A stretch of 64,000 nucleotides of DNA from Tolypothrix sp. NIES-4075 (GTDB lineage: Bacteria; Cyanobacteriota; Cyanobacteriia; Cyanobacteriales; Nostocaceae): NCBI RefSeq assembly GCF_002218085.1, contig NZ_BDUC01000002.1, positions 434,001 through 498,000 of the forward strand, given 5' to 3'. The notes below the pieces were generated by a model. That model worked only from the letters and a program-made list of their open reading frames with translations, searched no databases and had not been told where the DNA came from. Each line of letters begins with the position of its first letter. The stretch's first letter is position 1. Below are positions 18,901 to 26,663 of this stretch, in pieces. The position numbers and the translations under genes were made by a program.

Positions 18901-19001
18901 TCTGCTTTGTAAATTTGGTTTTCTTCCCAAAACTTTTGCCATTTGGCTTCGGTGGAGAAGGGATCGTAGAGACTGGGGAGATTTGAATTTGTTGCGGTCA
19001 T
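15996..19001 (-). CDS. valS: Valyl-tRNA synthetase with inserted CAAD domain
   Basis: 1001 residues from the ATG giving MTATNSNLP. The class I HIGH motif is in PNVTGSLHMGHAFE (HMGH). The KMSKS motif reads KQSKS in NGQKQSKSKGNGIDP, an unusual Gln in the second place. Editing (about 200-380) and anticodon-binding (about 640-790) regions are present. About residues 823-905 contain two hydrophobic helices (ALIIVVLVFTRLAFVV; GTFFQMVGLGYTTWFVS) interrupting the C-terminal arm. This matches the CAAD domain known to anchor some cyanobacterial synthetases to thylakoid membranes. The coiled-coil arm resumes after it and ends the protein. Confidence 0.93.
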   Translation of the reverse strand: MTATNSNLPSLYDPFSTEAKWQKFWEENQIYKADPNKGGEPYCIVIPPPNVTGSLHMGHAFESALIDTLVRYHRMKGCNTLWLPGTDHASIAVQAILENQLKAEGKTRYDLGREKFLERAWQWKGESGGAIVNQLRRLGVSVDWSRERFTLDEGLSKAVLEAFVQLYEEKLIYRGEYLVNWCPASQSAVSDVEVENQEVNGHLWHFRYPLTDGSGDVEVATTRPETMLGDTAVAVNPNDERYKHLIGKTVTLPIMKREIPIIGDEFVDPTFGTGCVKITPAHDPNDFEMGKRHNLPLINIMNKNGTLNENAREFQGQDRFEARKNVVSRLETDGFLVKVEDYKHTVPYSDRGKVLVEPLLSTQWFVKIRPLADQALEFLDEKNSPEFVPQRWTKVYRDWLVKLKDWCISRQLWWGHQIPAWYAISETDGEIKDNTPFIVAKSEAEAWDKAKSQFGENVKLQQDPDVLDTWFSSGLWPFSTLGWPEQTQDLATYYPTSTLVTGFDIIFFWVARMTMMGKHFTGKMPFKDVYIHGLVLDENGQKQSKSKGNGIDPLLLIDKYGTDALRYAMIKEVAGAGQDIRLEYNREKDESASVQASRNFANKLWNAARFVMMNLDGQTPQQLGKPESLELSDRWILSRYNQVINQTSNYISNYGLGEAAKGLYEFIWGDFCDQYIELLKSRLQKDADPASRKLAQQTLAYVLEGILKLLHPLMPHITEEIWQTLTQQPEESPQTISLQTYPEVETSSIDPALEEQFELLIGTIRTIRNLRAEADVKPGVKVTVNLQSDSTKERQILTAGQAYIKDLAKVETLTIAGEHQQTVADKTSFKGLKTIALIIVVLVFTRLAFVVADEINDIPILGTFFQMVGLGYTTWFVSQNLVTAKARQKLWGAWFKPTTETNMRVIESPHSQDTTEAIAGVFGTVQVLLPLTGVVDIDALSGKIQKRLSKIEGEINSLTTRLNNPKFVDKAAAEVVQATRDALAEAEKQAEILRDRLRSLA

Positions 19002-19044
19002 GCTGGGAAAACTAAGGAAGATGGACTTTAATAAATTTTGCCAT

Positions 19045-19087
19045 ATGGAAACGAACCGCCAAGACGCCAAGGACGCCAAGAGAAGAG
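19045..19087. repeat. Left inverted repeat of the GxxExxY cassette
   Basis: ATGGAAACGAACC followed by GCCAAGA/GCCAAGG units. Its reverse complement reappears at 19468-19508 with one indel and two mismatches over about 42 positions. It contains the start codon of the GxxExxY gene and encodes its NRQDAKDAKR N-terminus. Confidence 0.8.
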
Positions 19088-19467
19088 AACCAAGTGAGGA
19101 AGTGGATGGGTTAGCGTATGCTGTGATTGGTGCAGCGATTGAGGTGCATCGGCTGTTGGGACCTGGGTTTTTGGAGGAGGTGTATCATAAGGCGCTGAAA
19201 GTGGAATTTGAGATGCGGGGCATACCTCACAAATTTAAGCATCCAGTAGCAGTAACTTACAAAGGACATCCCATTGGCGAGGGACAATTGGATTTTCTCG
19301 TTGGCGATGTTTTAATAATTGAATTGAAAGCCGTTCAAAACCTAGCCCCCATCCACGAATCCCAAGTAATGTCCTACCTCAAAATGACCAAACATCCCCT
19401 TGCCCTCCTCATCAACTTCAACGTCCCCATCCTCAAACAAGGCATCAAACGCATTATCCTCTTCTAA
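19045..19467 (+). CDS. GxxExxY protein (PD-(D/E)XK nuclease-like)
   Basis: 140 residues from the ATG at 19045; earlier in-frame ATGs would run into the valS start. The name motif is GFLEEVY in LLGPGFLEEVYHKAL. A nuclease-like core follows, with GQLDFLVGDVLIIELKAV (Asp, then Glu-x-Lys) and HESQVMSYLKM. Biochemical function of the family is not established. The gene is exactly enclosed by near-identical inverted repeats: the start codon is in the left one and the stop abuts the right one. That suggests a mobile or repeat-borne cassette. Confidence 0.85.
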   Translation: METNRQDAKDAKRREPSEEVDGLAYAVIGAAIEVHRLLGPGFLEEVYHKALKVEFEMRGIPHKFKHPVAVTYKGHPIGEGQLDFLVGDVLIIELKAVQNLAPIHESQVMSYLKMTKHPLALLINFNVPILKQGIKRIILF

Positions 19468-19508
19468 TCTTCTCTTGGCGCTCTTGGCGTCTTGGCGGTT
19501 CGTTTCAT
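19468..19508. repeat. Right inverted repeat of the GxxExxY cassette
   Basis: TCTTCTCTTGGCGCTCTTGG then CGTCTTGGCGGTTCGTTTCA; inverse of the left arm. It begins immediately after the GxxExxY stop codon, and its last bases overlap the ATG of the downstream permease. Confidence 0.8.
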
Positions 19509-20757
19509 GAAAACTCCAACAACCTCACATTCCCCTTGGACATTCATCCCCACCCTATACTTCGCCTCCGGCATACCATACATCATTATCAACAACGTTT
19601 CTGTAATTTTCTACAAAAAACTAGAAATAGACAACACCCAAATCGCCTTATGGACAAGCTTTCTTAACCTTCCTTGGGTTCTCAAAATGTTTTGGGGACC
19701 AATTGTAGACATTAACTCCACCAAAAGAACATGGATACTTACCACCCAATTCGCCATGTTTTGTTGTCTAGCTTTAATAGCCTTCTCCTTACAACTGCCC
19801 AATTTCTTTTTCATATCCCTAGCAGCATTAGCAATAGGGGCATTTATTTCCGCCACTTATGATATTGCCACAGATGGCTTTTATATGTTGGCTTTAAATA
19901 AAGAACAGCAAGCCTTTTTTGTCGGCATTCGTTCCCTTGCTTATAGACTGGCAATGTTTTTCGGCTTAGGCTTTTTAGTAGTATTCGCAGGAAAATTAGA
20001 AAAGCATCTCCAAAATATTTCCTTAAGCTGGACTATAGTTATTAGCTTTTCTGCTTTTATTTTAGCGATTATTTTTATTTATCATCATCTAACTTTACCC
20101 TTACCAGAAAATAAAGAAAATTCAGAACCCACAAATAATATTTCTTTTAAGCATGTCATCGTATCATATTTTAAGCAAGAAAAAATTGGTGTAATTATAG
20201 CCTTTATCTTACTCTATAGATTAGGTGAGGCAATGCTTCTCAAGTTAGCAAATTTATTCTTTTTAGATAAAGCAGAAGTAGGCGGTTTAGGACTATCAAC
20301 AGAAGACGTAGGATTAGCCTACGGAACATTTGGCTTAATTTCTCTAATTTGCGGCGGGATTTTCGGAGGATTGTTAATTTCTCGATATGGCTTAAAAAAG
20401 TGCCTTTTGCCAATGGCGCTTGCATTAAATTTACCAGATATCTTTTATGTATATATGGCTTCTGCTAAACCAAGCCTAGCATTAGTTTATCCCCTCGTTT
20501 CTTTAGAACAATTTGGATATGGTTTAGGATTCACTGCTTTTAGTGTTTATTTGATGTACATTTGTCAAAGCGAATATAAAACTTCTCATTTTGCTATATC
20601 TACAGGCATTATGGCTTTAGGTTTGATGCTTCCTGGAGCGATTAGCGGTTATATTCAACAACAAGTTGGATATTTATTATCTTTTATCATAGTTTGTTTA
20701 CTTACCATTCCCGGAATGATAACTTTATTTTTTATTCCTTTGAATCAAGACGATTAG
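19507..20757 (+). CDS. MFS permease, AmpG-like
   Basis: 416 residues from the ATG at 19507 (MKTPTTSHSPW), with about 12 membrane segments. The start region SGIPYIIINNVSVIFYKKL and the motif LPWVLKMFWGPIVD are typical of the AmpG group, which imports muropeptides (GlcNAc-anhydroMurNAc peptides) for cell-wall recycling. The next gene is a GlcNAc kinase-type protein, which supports that role. Its start codon lies in the right arm of the GxxExxY inverted repeat, so its present 5' end was shaped by that element. Confidence 0.8.
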   Translation: MKTPTTSHSPWTFIPTLYFASGIPYIIINNVSVIFYKKLEIDNTQIALWTSFLNLPWVLKMFWGPIVDINSTKRTWILTTQFAMFCCLALIAFSLQLPNFFFISLAALAIGAFISATYDIATDGFYMLALNKEQQAFFVGIRSLAYRLAMFFGLGFLVVFAGKLEKHLQNISLSWTIVISFSAFILAIIFIYHHLTLPLPENKENSEPTNNISFKHVIVSYFKQEKIGVIIAFILLYRLGEAMLLKLANLFFLDKAEVGGLGLSTEDVGLAYGTFGLISLICGGIFGGLLISRYGLKKCLLPMALALNLPDIFYVYMASAKPSLALVYPLVSLEQFGYGLGFTAFSVYLMYICQSEYKTSHFAISTGIMALGLMLPGAISGYIQQQVGYLLSFIIVCLLTIPGMITLFFIPLNQDD

Positions 20758-20860
20758 CATTTAATTTAAAATTACAACCGCAGATCCACGCGGATACACA
20801 CAGATAAAATAAATATCAGTGTTTATCTGCGTTTCTCTAGGCTTAAAAATAGAAAATTGT

Positions 20861-21826
20861 ATGAACTGTGTTTTAGGTATTGATGGCGGTGGAAGTAAGA
20901 CTGTTTGCATCCTAATGCAAGATACGGGTGAAGTGCTTGGTTGCGGTGAAGCCGGATCATCTAATTATCAAACTATAGGGATTAAAGCAACGCTACAATC
21001 AATTGAATCGGCTATTTATGCGGCGACTAATCAAACCTTAAACTTTAGAAATTATATCAATATTAAAGCCATTTGTCTAGGTTTAGCAGGTGTTGGACGT
21101 GCAACAGATATCGAGATAATTAAAGCTTTGGTGGAAGATTTACAAAATAGTAAATTACTGCCTATAACTTGGGCAGCAGCATCTAATATTGTAATTTGTA
21201 ACGATGCTTTAATTGCTTTAGTAGGGGGAATTGGTGATGATGTGGGAATTGTGGTTGCAGCAGGCACGGGTTCGATAGTTTTTGGGCGAAATCATCAGGG
21301 AAAGACGAAGCGAGTAGGTGGCTGGGGTTACATTTTAGGAGATGAAGGTAGCGCTTACAAAATTGCTGTAACTGGTATGCAAGCTGCATTTAAGGCTTAC
21401 GATGGACGTGAAATTTCAACAAGTCTTGTAGAGGCTTTCAAACAACATCTTAATCTGGCAAGTATAGAAGATTTAATAGAAGTAATATATCGGCGAGGTG
21501 GTGGTGTTAAAGAAATAGCTGCTTTAGCGCCAATTGTTGATTTTGCCGCCGCATCGGGAGATGAAGTAGCGAATAATATTATTGATGAAGCTGTGCAAGA
21601 TTTGGTGAAAGCTACTTCTACAGTTATTGATGCAATTTTTATTTCATCAGCTTTTGAGATAGTCACAACGGGAAGTGTATGGCAAGGTAGATGCAAGATT
21701 CATGAGAGGTTTGCAGGGTGTATTGTCGCCAAGTTTCCTTCAGTCAAGGTGATTTTTCCTCGCAATGAACCTGCTTATGGTGCTGCTTTGTTGGCTTTGA
21801 AGAGTTTGGCAAGGGAAGGGGAATGA
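20861..21826 (+). CDS. BadF/BadG-type ATPase, N-acetylglucosamine kinase-like
   Basis: 321 residues from the ATG giving MNCVLGIDGGGSKT. Phosphate 1 motif is GIDGGGSKTVCIL; adenosine/phosphate 2 region is VAAGTGSIVFGR and GGWGYILGDEGSAY. This matches the GlcNAc kinase branch of the BadF/BadG/BcrA/BcrD family, cytoplasmic enzymes that phosphorylate recovered GlcNAc. It follows the AmpG-like permease by about 100 bp on the same strand. Upstream bases (CAGATCCACGCGGATAC) belong to a dispersed repeat, which argues against the longer start at 20819. Confidence 0.82.
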   Translation: MNCVLGIDGGGSKTVCILMQDTGEVLGCGEAGSSNYQTIGIKATLQSIESAIYAATNQTLNFRNYINIKAICLGLAGVGRATDIEIIKALVEDLQNSKLLPITWAAASNIVICNDALIALVGGIGDDVGIVVAAGTGSIVFGRNHQGKTKRVGGWGYILGDEGSAYKIAVTGMQAAFKAYDGREISTSLVEAFKQHLNLASIEDLIEVIYRRGGGVKEIAALAPIVDFAAASGDEVANNIIDEAVQDLVKATSTVIDAIFISSAFEIVTTGSVWQGRCKIHERFAGCIVAKFPSVKVIFPRNEPAYGAALLALKSLAREGE

Positions 21827-22031
21827 GACAGCGATCGCACTCTTATATATTGAATAAATATTCAACTAAATGGATTGAATGTAGATATACCACAACCCTC
21901 AAAATCCTTAATATTTCTAGTAACAAGTGTCAAAGAGAGAATTTATCAATAAAAACATAATCTAAGCGCCTAATGTACTGGCTCATAAGATGGTGCGTTA
22001 GGCTAAAGCCGTAACACACGCTATGCTTTTA
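21827..22031. other. Non-coding gap with GGTGCGTTAGG palindrome
   Basis: Contains an imperfect member of the GGTGCGTTA family (GGTGCGTTAGGCTAAAGCCG about 21991-22010, then TAACACACG). No gene is seen. Confidence 0.5.
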
Positions 22032-22445
22032 CTACGCTTTTGCTTTGCTATTGCTATTCACACCAACAATCATTGACGGTGGCTCATTACTAACAATTGG
22101 CGATTCACCTCGCAATCTCTTGCGGCGTTGGTTTTTAGGAACTCCTCCCGCCATACCATACTCTACACTGCTTTTGCCATATTTAGCCCCAATGCCCATG
22201 AGTATGTGTTCTGTCATGTCTGCCAACTGCTGCTCTGTTTCCAACATTTCACGGTATATCTTATCTAGGTTAGAAAGCGCAGTGTTGTAGATATTTTCTT
22301 TATTTCGCATTGTCTCAATTAGGCTTGAGTACGCAAATAAAGTGAGTCCATTACTCACATCTAAGTTTGGATCAATTGAACTGATACTGGCTGCACGACG
22401 TACTGCTTTTTCTAGCACTTGGGAAGTTCTTTTTAGTCTAGCCAT
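22032..22445 (-). CDS. Conserved-type hypothetical protein
   Basis: 137 residues, mostly helical, with a basic middle and end (PKNQRRKRLRGE). No catalytic motif or family recognised. The N-terminal LKRTSQVLEKAVRRAASI suggests an amphipathic helix. It resembles small proteins seen in Nostocales genomes, but I cannot name it. The 586-bp gap beyond its start holds the 62-bp tandem repeats. Confidence 0.5.
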   Translation of the reverse strand: MARLKRTSQVLEKAVRRAASISSIDPNLDVSNGLTLFAYSSLIETMRNKENIYNTALSNLDKIYREMLETEQQLADMTEHILMGIGAKYGKSSVEYGMAGGVPKNQRRKRLRGESPIVSNEPPSMIVGVNSNSKAKA

Positions 22446-22620
22446 AAAATGTACCTTTTAATGCGGTTATTTATTTGGTTATCAGTTCTCGAATTCACTG
22501 ATTTAAGCTTCTTTACTTTAAAAAACTTCCGTATTGATCAGCCTGAGGAAATTTCTGCAAATCTCTATTAACTTTTATTACACTGTAAATCGCTAATAAA
22601 TCAGTAAATTACGCAAAAAA

Positions 22621-22838
22621 GTTCTCAAACCCCAATTTGAGAACTCAATATTAGCTTTTGAGTACTAAATATACTCAAATGAGAACTCAAACCCCAGTTT
22701 GAGAACTCAATATTAGCTTTTGTGTACTAAATATACTCAAATGAGAACTCAAACCCCAGTTTGAGAACGCAATATCAGCTTTTGCGTACTAAATATACTC
22801 AAATGAGAACTCAAACCCCAGTTTGAGAACGCAAATCG
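22621..22838. repeat. 62-bp tandem repeat array with two palindromes per unit
   Basis: Three full copies (22621-22682, 22683-22744, 22745-22806) and half of a fourth. Each unit carries GAACTCAAA-CCCCAG-TTTGAGAAC and a second inverted repeat around GTACTAAATATACTCAAAT. Copies differ by a few substitutions (GAGTACT, GTGTACT, GCGTACT). The rest of 22446-23031 shows no gene. Confidence 0.9.
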
Positions 22839-23031
22839 CGTTATGAGAAGTTTTCAATTTATTACCCCTCGCGGGGATGGAAAAATTGAGCGCAGTTGGC
22901 AGTGCGATCGGATTTCTGGTGATGGGGTTGATTGAGGCGATCGCTCCCATCTAAGTTGTAGTTATTTTATCAAGTAGAGGTTTGTTGAGGCAAATAAAAT
23001 AAAATAAAAATAACACACTAAACTTAATTTT

Positions 23032-23262
23032 ATGGATTTGCAATCCCGAATTGTTATAGATCCTAACGTCCTTGTTGGCAAACCAATTATTAAAGGTACT
23101 CGTCTTTCTGTTGAGTTTATCATTGACCTTCTTGCTCAAGGCTGGACAAATGACGAAATTCTCCGCAACTATCCAGGTATTACCCTCGAAGATATTCAAG
23201 CTTGTTTAGCCTATGCTAGTGCCAGTCTTAAAGCTGAAAAAGTTTACGCCTTTCCTGGGTAG
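23032..23262 (+). CDS. DUF433 antitoxin
   Basis: 76 residues. The DUF433 pattern is clear: RIVIDPNVLVGKPIIKGTRL, FIIDLLAQGWTNDEIL, YPGITLEDIQACLAYA. DUF433 proteins are small winged-helix DNA-binding antitoxins, usually beside a DUF5615 PIN-like toxin, as here. Presumably it represses its own promoter and neutralises the toxin. The toxin ATG follows 3 bp after its stop, implying translational coupling. Confidence 0.9.
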   Translation: MDLQSRIVIDPNVLVGKPIIKGTRLSVEFIIDLLAQGWTNDEILRNYPGITLEDIQACLAYASASLKAEKVYAFPG

Positions 23263-23265
23263 ATT

Positions 23266-23616
23266 ATGCGCTTTCTAGCCAATGAAAATTTCCCAGGAGA
23301 TGCTGTAGAAGCTCTTCGCAATCGAGGTCACGATGTTATTTGGATTCGTACTGATGCTCCTGGGATTACTGACCCCGAAGTTTTAAACCGCGCTCAAAGT
23401 GACGAGCGCATTCTTTTGACCTTTGATAAAGACTTTGGTGAACTTGCCTTTCGTTCACATTTGCCTGCAACTTGCGGGATTATCTTATTTCGGATTAAAG
23501 CACCTTCCGGTGCAGTTGTTGCTCAAAAAGTGGCGACTGCCATAGCATTTCGCTCTGACTGGGCAGGACATTTCAGTGTGGTTGAAGACGAGCGTATCCG
23601 AATGCGAGTCCTCTGA
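23266..23616 (+). CDS. DUF5615 PIN-like toxin
   Basis: 116 residues. MRFLANENFPGDAVEALRNR, HDVIWI and RILLTFDKDFGELAF are the family landmarks. The Asp/Glu residues (N7/E8 region, D in TDPEVL, DKD) form the putative PIN-type metal site. Expected activity is RNA cleavage, by family relation and not shown here. Co-directional with and 3 bp from the DUF433 gene. Confidence 0.9.
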   Translation: MRFLANENFPGDAVEALRNRGHDVIWIRTDAPGITDPEVLNRAQSDERILLTFDKDFGELAFRSHLPATCGIILFRIKAPSGAVVAQKVATAIAFRSDWAGHFSVVEDERIRMRVL

Positions 23617-23628
23617 AAAGATTGTTAA

Positions 23629-23877
23629 TAAAGGCGATCGCACTCTTCGCAACTGTCTCAAATCAGCGATCGCACTTCTAATGATGAGGTTAATTTAGGC
23701 GATCGCACTTGTGATAATGGGGTTGATGTAGGCGATCGCTCTCTTACCAACTATCTCAAAAAAGCGATCGCACTTTTGATGATGAGGTTAATGTAGCGAT
23801 CACAGTTTTGATGATGGGGTTAATGTAGCGATCGCAGTTTTGATGATGGGGTGATGTAAGCGATCGCTCTGGTTTGT
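23629..23877. repeat. HIP1-rich degenerate tandem array
   Basis: Seven exact GCGATCGC sites plus one altered copy (GCGATCAC) in about 250 bp. They are separated by variants of ACTTTTGATGATGAGGTTAATGTA. Spacing is roughly 28-50 bp. The array starts 13 bp after the toxin stop codon and runs into the 3' end of the HTH gene on the opposite strand. Confidence 0.85.
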
Positions 23878-24119
23878 TTCTGAAACGCTAAGGCAGCGAA
23901 GGCAGATTGCAACGAACTTTTATCTACAGGTTCCAAGCGTGCCAAAATTCTAGATATAGTGTGTAGAGCTAAACGGGTGCGATCGCTCAGTTCTTCTAAA
24001 GAAAAGCTATCTCCACCATTTTCATCAAACTCGACTTGAGTTTTGGCAGCTTGAAATTTATCCCAGCCTTTTAGGGTAAGGATTACACCCCGTCTGCGTT
24101 TGCTTGGTTGTTTCATCAA
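23820..24119 (-). CDS. Short HTH protein resembling the N-terminal domain of NB-ARC/WD40 proteins
   Basis: 99 residues. KRRRGVILTLKGWDKFQAAK and LEELSDRTRLALHTISRIL match the helix-turn-helix-like module at the N-terminus of many cyanobacterial NB-ARC, WD40 or pentapeptide-repeat proteins. No such C-terminal domain follows. The last 20 or so residues (AIAYITPSSKLRSLH) are translated from the HIP1 array. It is therefore either a truncated remnant or a stand-alone regulator with a repeat-derived tail. Confidence 0.55.
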   Translation of the reverse strand: MMKQPSKRRRGVILTLKGWDKFQAAKTQVEFDENGGDSFSLEELSDRTRLALHTISRILARLEPVDKSSLQSAFAALAFQKQTRAIAYITPSSKLRSLH

Positions 24120-24394
24120 AGTTACCTAAAACTGAGTAGATGCATCTCCATAGAGGAAATTCTTAAAGGAAAATAGAAAAAGATAGTTGTGGAACAAATA
24201 TTTAAGCTTGATAAATTAAAGAAAATGTGATTAAAACCATATTTATTCGAGCTAACTCCTTTATTTAACTACTCATCTGCACCATATTCAACTTATCCAG
24301 GCTATTAAAAAGCCATATTCACGTTAATTTCGGAATTTTGAATGAGTGCATGTAGTATAGTTATAGTACAAAAACATCTAACTAGAGGCAAAAA
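24120..24394. other. AT-rich intergenic region
   Basis: No coding sequence, tRNA or clear repeat seen. It would hold the promoters of the divergent HTH gene and the split PheRS-related gene. Confidence 0.4.
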
Positions 24395-24702
24395 ATGAAC
24401 CACCTGGACTTCTAAAACCGGACTTGACGAACCCGGCAAATGGCATTCATGTCATAAATCTTATCGTCTACAAAATAGCCGAAGTTCTTCAAGCGTCCGG
24501 ATATCCACAAGCAACAATTTGGCGTTCTTCTCCTATCACCACGATCGCCAATAACTTCGACAAGCTTTATATCCCTGCTGAAAGTTTGTCTCGTTCCCCA
24601 AAATACACGCGCTACCTCAGCGATGGTAGGCTGTTAAGAACTCACACCAGCGCAATAATGCCAGAGTTACTTCCCCACTTAAAAGGGGAACAACTCATCA
24701 TA
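24395..24702 (+). pseudogene. PheRS-related synthetase gene, 5' part (split by IS200/IS605)
   Basis: The frame with ANGIHVINLIVYKIAEVL and LLRTHTSAIMPELLPHL is the N-terminal part of a class II PheRS-alpha-like catalytic domain (motif 1 region). It runs to ATA at 24700-24702 and then enters the insertion sequence, ending at a stop at 24711. The frame is open from 24382, but its only usual-type start is TTG at 24424. An ATG at 24395 is one base out of frame, so either a frameshift or a non-ATG start applies. Confidence 0.75.
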
Positions 24703-24774
24703 CCGAATTAACCGCGCCGGGATAGCCCCTAAATTCTATTTATGGGGGCTAGGCGCGGGCGAATTTATTCGCAG

Positions 24775-25173
24775 TCAAGTTTCTTTTTGGTTTTGAATGT
24801 ACATCTTAATAGTGTCTAAAGTCGCACCACCAACAGTAGATACAAAGTAGGAATTAGTCCACAAAGAAGGTAGCCTGCTTTTTAATTCAGGAAACTCTAA
24901 CCGTAAGTATCTAGATGTTGCACCTTTAAATCTCTTCACTGCTCGATGCACTCCAAATTGAGGGTCAACATCTATTAATAAATGCACGTGGTCTGGCATT
25001 ATCTCCATTTCTAAGATTTCAACTTTAATATCGATAGCTATTTGAGCTAATAGCTCTTTAAGTCTGGATGCAACAGCATTAACCAGTACTTTTCGCCTGT
25101 ATTTAGGACAAAAAATAACGTGATATTTGCAAGAGTAAACAACATTATTGTTTGATTTAAATTTTTCAGCCAT
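24775..25173 (-). CDS. tnpA: TnpA, Y1 HUH transposase of IS200/IS605
   Basis: 132 residues from the ATG giving MAEKFKSNN. The HUH metal motif is in MPDHVHLLIDV, and the catalytic Tyr is in the C-terminal helix TIKMYIQNQ. SCKYHVIFCPKYRRKVL opens the fold. This small enzyme cuts and joins single-stranded element ends at the sub-terminal hairpins. It appears intact. Its start is only 86 bp from that of tnpB, on the opposite strand. Confidence 0.92.
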   Translation of the reverse strand: MAEKFKSNNNVVYSCKYHVIFCPKYRRKVLVNAVASRLKELLAQIAIDIKVEILEMEIMPDHVHLLIDVDPQFGVHRAVKRFKGATSRYLRLEFPELKSRLPSLWTNSYFVSTVGGATLDTIKMYIQNQKET

Positions 25174-25259
25174 TTTCCCGAAAACATAGTTTACCAACTT
25201 GTATCTATATGATAGAGTAAGGATAACTAATAAATAAACTTGCATGAGGTGATTTAATC

Positions 25260-26663
25260 TTGGCAGCAAAAATATCTAATTTCGTTACAGAAATACCGTT
25301 AGTAATAACATCTAAAGATAGTCGGGTTCTTGCTGCCAGATTAGAAGTAGGAAGGCAACTATATAACGCTGTACTGGCTGAAGGTAAAAACAGATTGCAG
25401 ATGGTCAGAGATTCTGAACTTTACCAACAAGCCAGATTAATCAATAAAAAGGATAAAAAAGCTTTAGAAGCAGCTTTTCAAAAAGCAAGGGAAGCATATC
25501 GCTTTAGCGATTACGATTTACAATCTTTTGCCAATAAAACAGCTATTGCAAGTGTTTGGATTAAGTCTCATCTTGATGCTCAGACTATTCAAAAAATAGC
25601 AACTAGAGCATTTAAAGCAATAGAACGAATGGCTTTTGGCAAAGCTAAAAAGGTTAGGTTTAAGCAAAAAGGTCAGTTTGCATCTCTGGAGGGTAAAACC
25701 AATAAGCAAGGTATACGCTGGACTGGCAATGGTGTTGAATGGTCAAAATTAAAGCTATCTGGCATCATCACCAATGACCCTGTAATGTTGCATGGTTTAA
25801 ACTCAAAGATTAAATATGTTCGCTTAGTGCGTCGCATTCTTAATCAAAAAACTTATTGGTTTGCTCAATTAGTTTGCGAGGGTGAACCGTATCAGAAGCC
25901 TAAAAATATTATCGATGACGGTACTGTAGGTATTGATTTAGGCGTTAGTACTGTTGCAATTGTTGGGGATGAAGAGACTATCTGGACTTATGCGGCTGTT
26001 GAATTAACCTCAAAGCAGAGGAAGATTAGAAAGTTACAGCGCAAGATGGATAGGCAACGTCGCGCGAATAACCCTGATAATTTCAATCCCAACGGCACAG
26101 TTAAAAAAGGTAGCAAACGTTGGCACAAATCCAATCGTTACAAAAAAATTGTTGCCAAAAAACGCGAGATAGAACGTAAACAAGCAGCTCAACGTAAATC
26201 GTCTCATGGCAAGCTGGTTAACCAAACTTTAGCCCTCGGTAAACATATTAAAACTGAGAAAGTATCGGTTAAAGCTTGGCAGAAAAATTATGGTAAATCC
26301 ATAGGGTTTAAATCACCCGCATCTTTCCAATCCGAACTGAAACGCAAAGCCGAGAATGCTGGCGGAACAGTTCTAATGTTTTCGACTCGGAAAACTGCAC
26401 TGTCTCAAACCTGTTTGTGTGGTAATAAGCAGAAAAAATCATTATCTCAACGAGTGCATAACTGCTCTAAATGCGGTTTGACAATGCAACGTGACATTTT
26501 ATCTGCTTATTTGAGTCGTCACGTTGACCCCAAAACAGAAACTCTGTCAATCCAGTCAGCCAGGAATGGTTGGCTAGGCATGGAACAATGCCTGCTGGAC
26601 GGTTGGCGGAATGGGTCAAATCAATCAGCGAGAACTGCGACTAGTTCGCGCGTCACCTGCTAA
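25260..26663 (+). CDS. tnpB: TnpB, RNA-guided nuclease of IS200/IS605
   Basis: 467 residues from TTG. The RuvC-like catalytic residues lie in VGIDLGVSTVA (Asp), KTEKVSVKAW (Glu) and MQRDILSAY (Asp). The zinc ribbon is CLCG...CSKCG. All landmarks are intact, so it may be active. In this family a right-end RNA guides TnpB to the sequence next to the element. Here that guide would begin at about 26785 and read the host PheRS-related gene. The last 40 or so residues after RDILSAY extend to the stop without known motif. Confidence 0.9.
   Translation: MAAKISNFVTEIPLVITSKDSRVLAARLEVGRQLYNAVLAEGKNRLQMVRDSELYQQARLINKKDKKALEAAFQKAREAYRFSDYDLQSFANKTAIASVWIKSHLDAQTIQKIATRAFKAIERMAFGKAKKVRFKQKGQFASLEGKTNKQGIRWTGNGVEWSKLKLSGIITNDPVMLHGLNSKIKYVRLVRRILNQKTYWFAQLVCEGEPYQKPKNIIDDGTVGIDLGVSTVAIVGDEETIWTYAAVELTSKQRKIRKLQRKMDRQRRANNPDNFNPNGTVKKGSKRWHKSNRYKKIVAKKREIERKQAAQRKSSHGKLVNQTLALGKHIKTEKVSVKAWQKNYGKSIGFKSPASFQSELKRKAENAGGTVLMFSTRKTALSQTCLCGNKQKKSLSQRVHNCSKCGLTMQRDILSAYLSRHVDPKTETLSIQSARNGWLGMEQCLLDGWRNGSNQSARTATSSRVTC

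Noticed and set aside
19000..19044. Longer GxxExxY start overlapping the valS start
   Set aside because: The extra residues are unconserved in style and would overlap the 5' end of valS; the ATG at 19045 fits the cassette edge.
22621..22838. Possible CRISPR array
   Set aside because: The repeat units are directly adjacent, with no unique spacers, and no cas genes are present.
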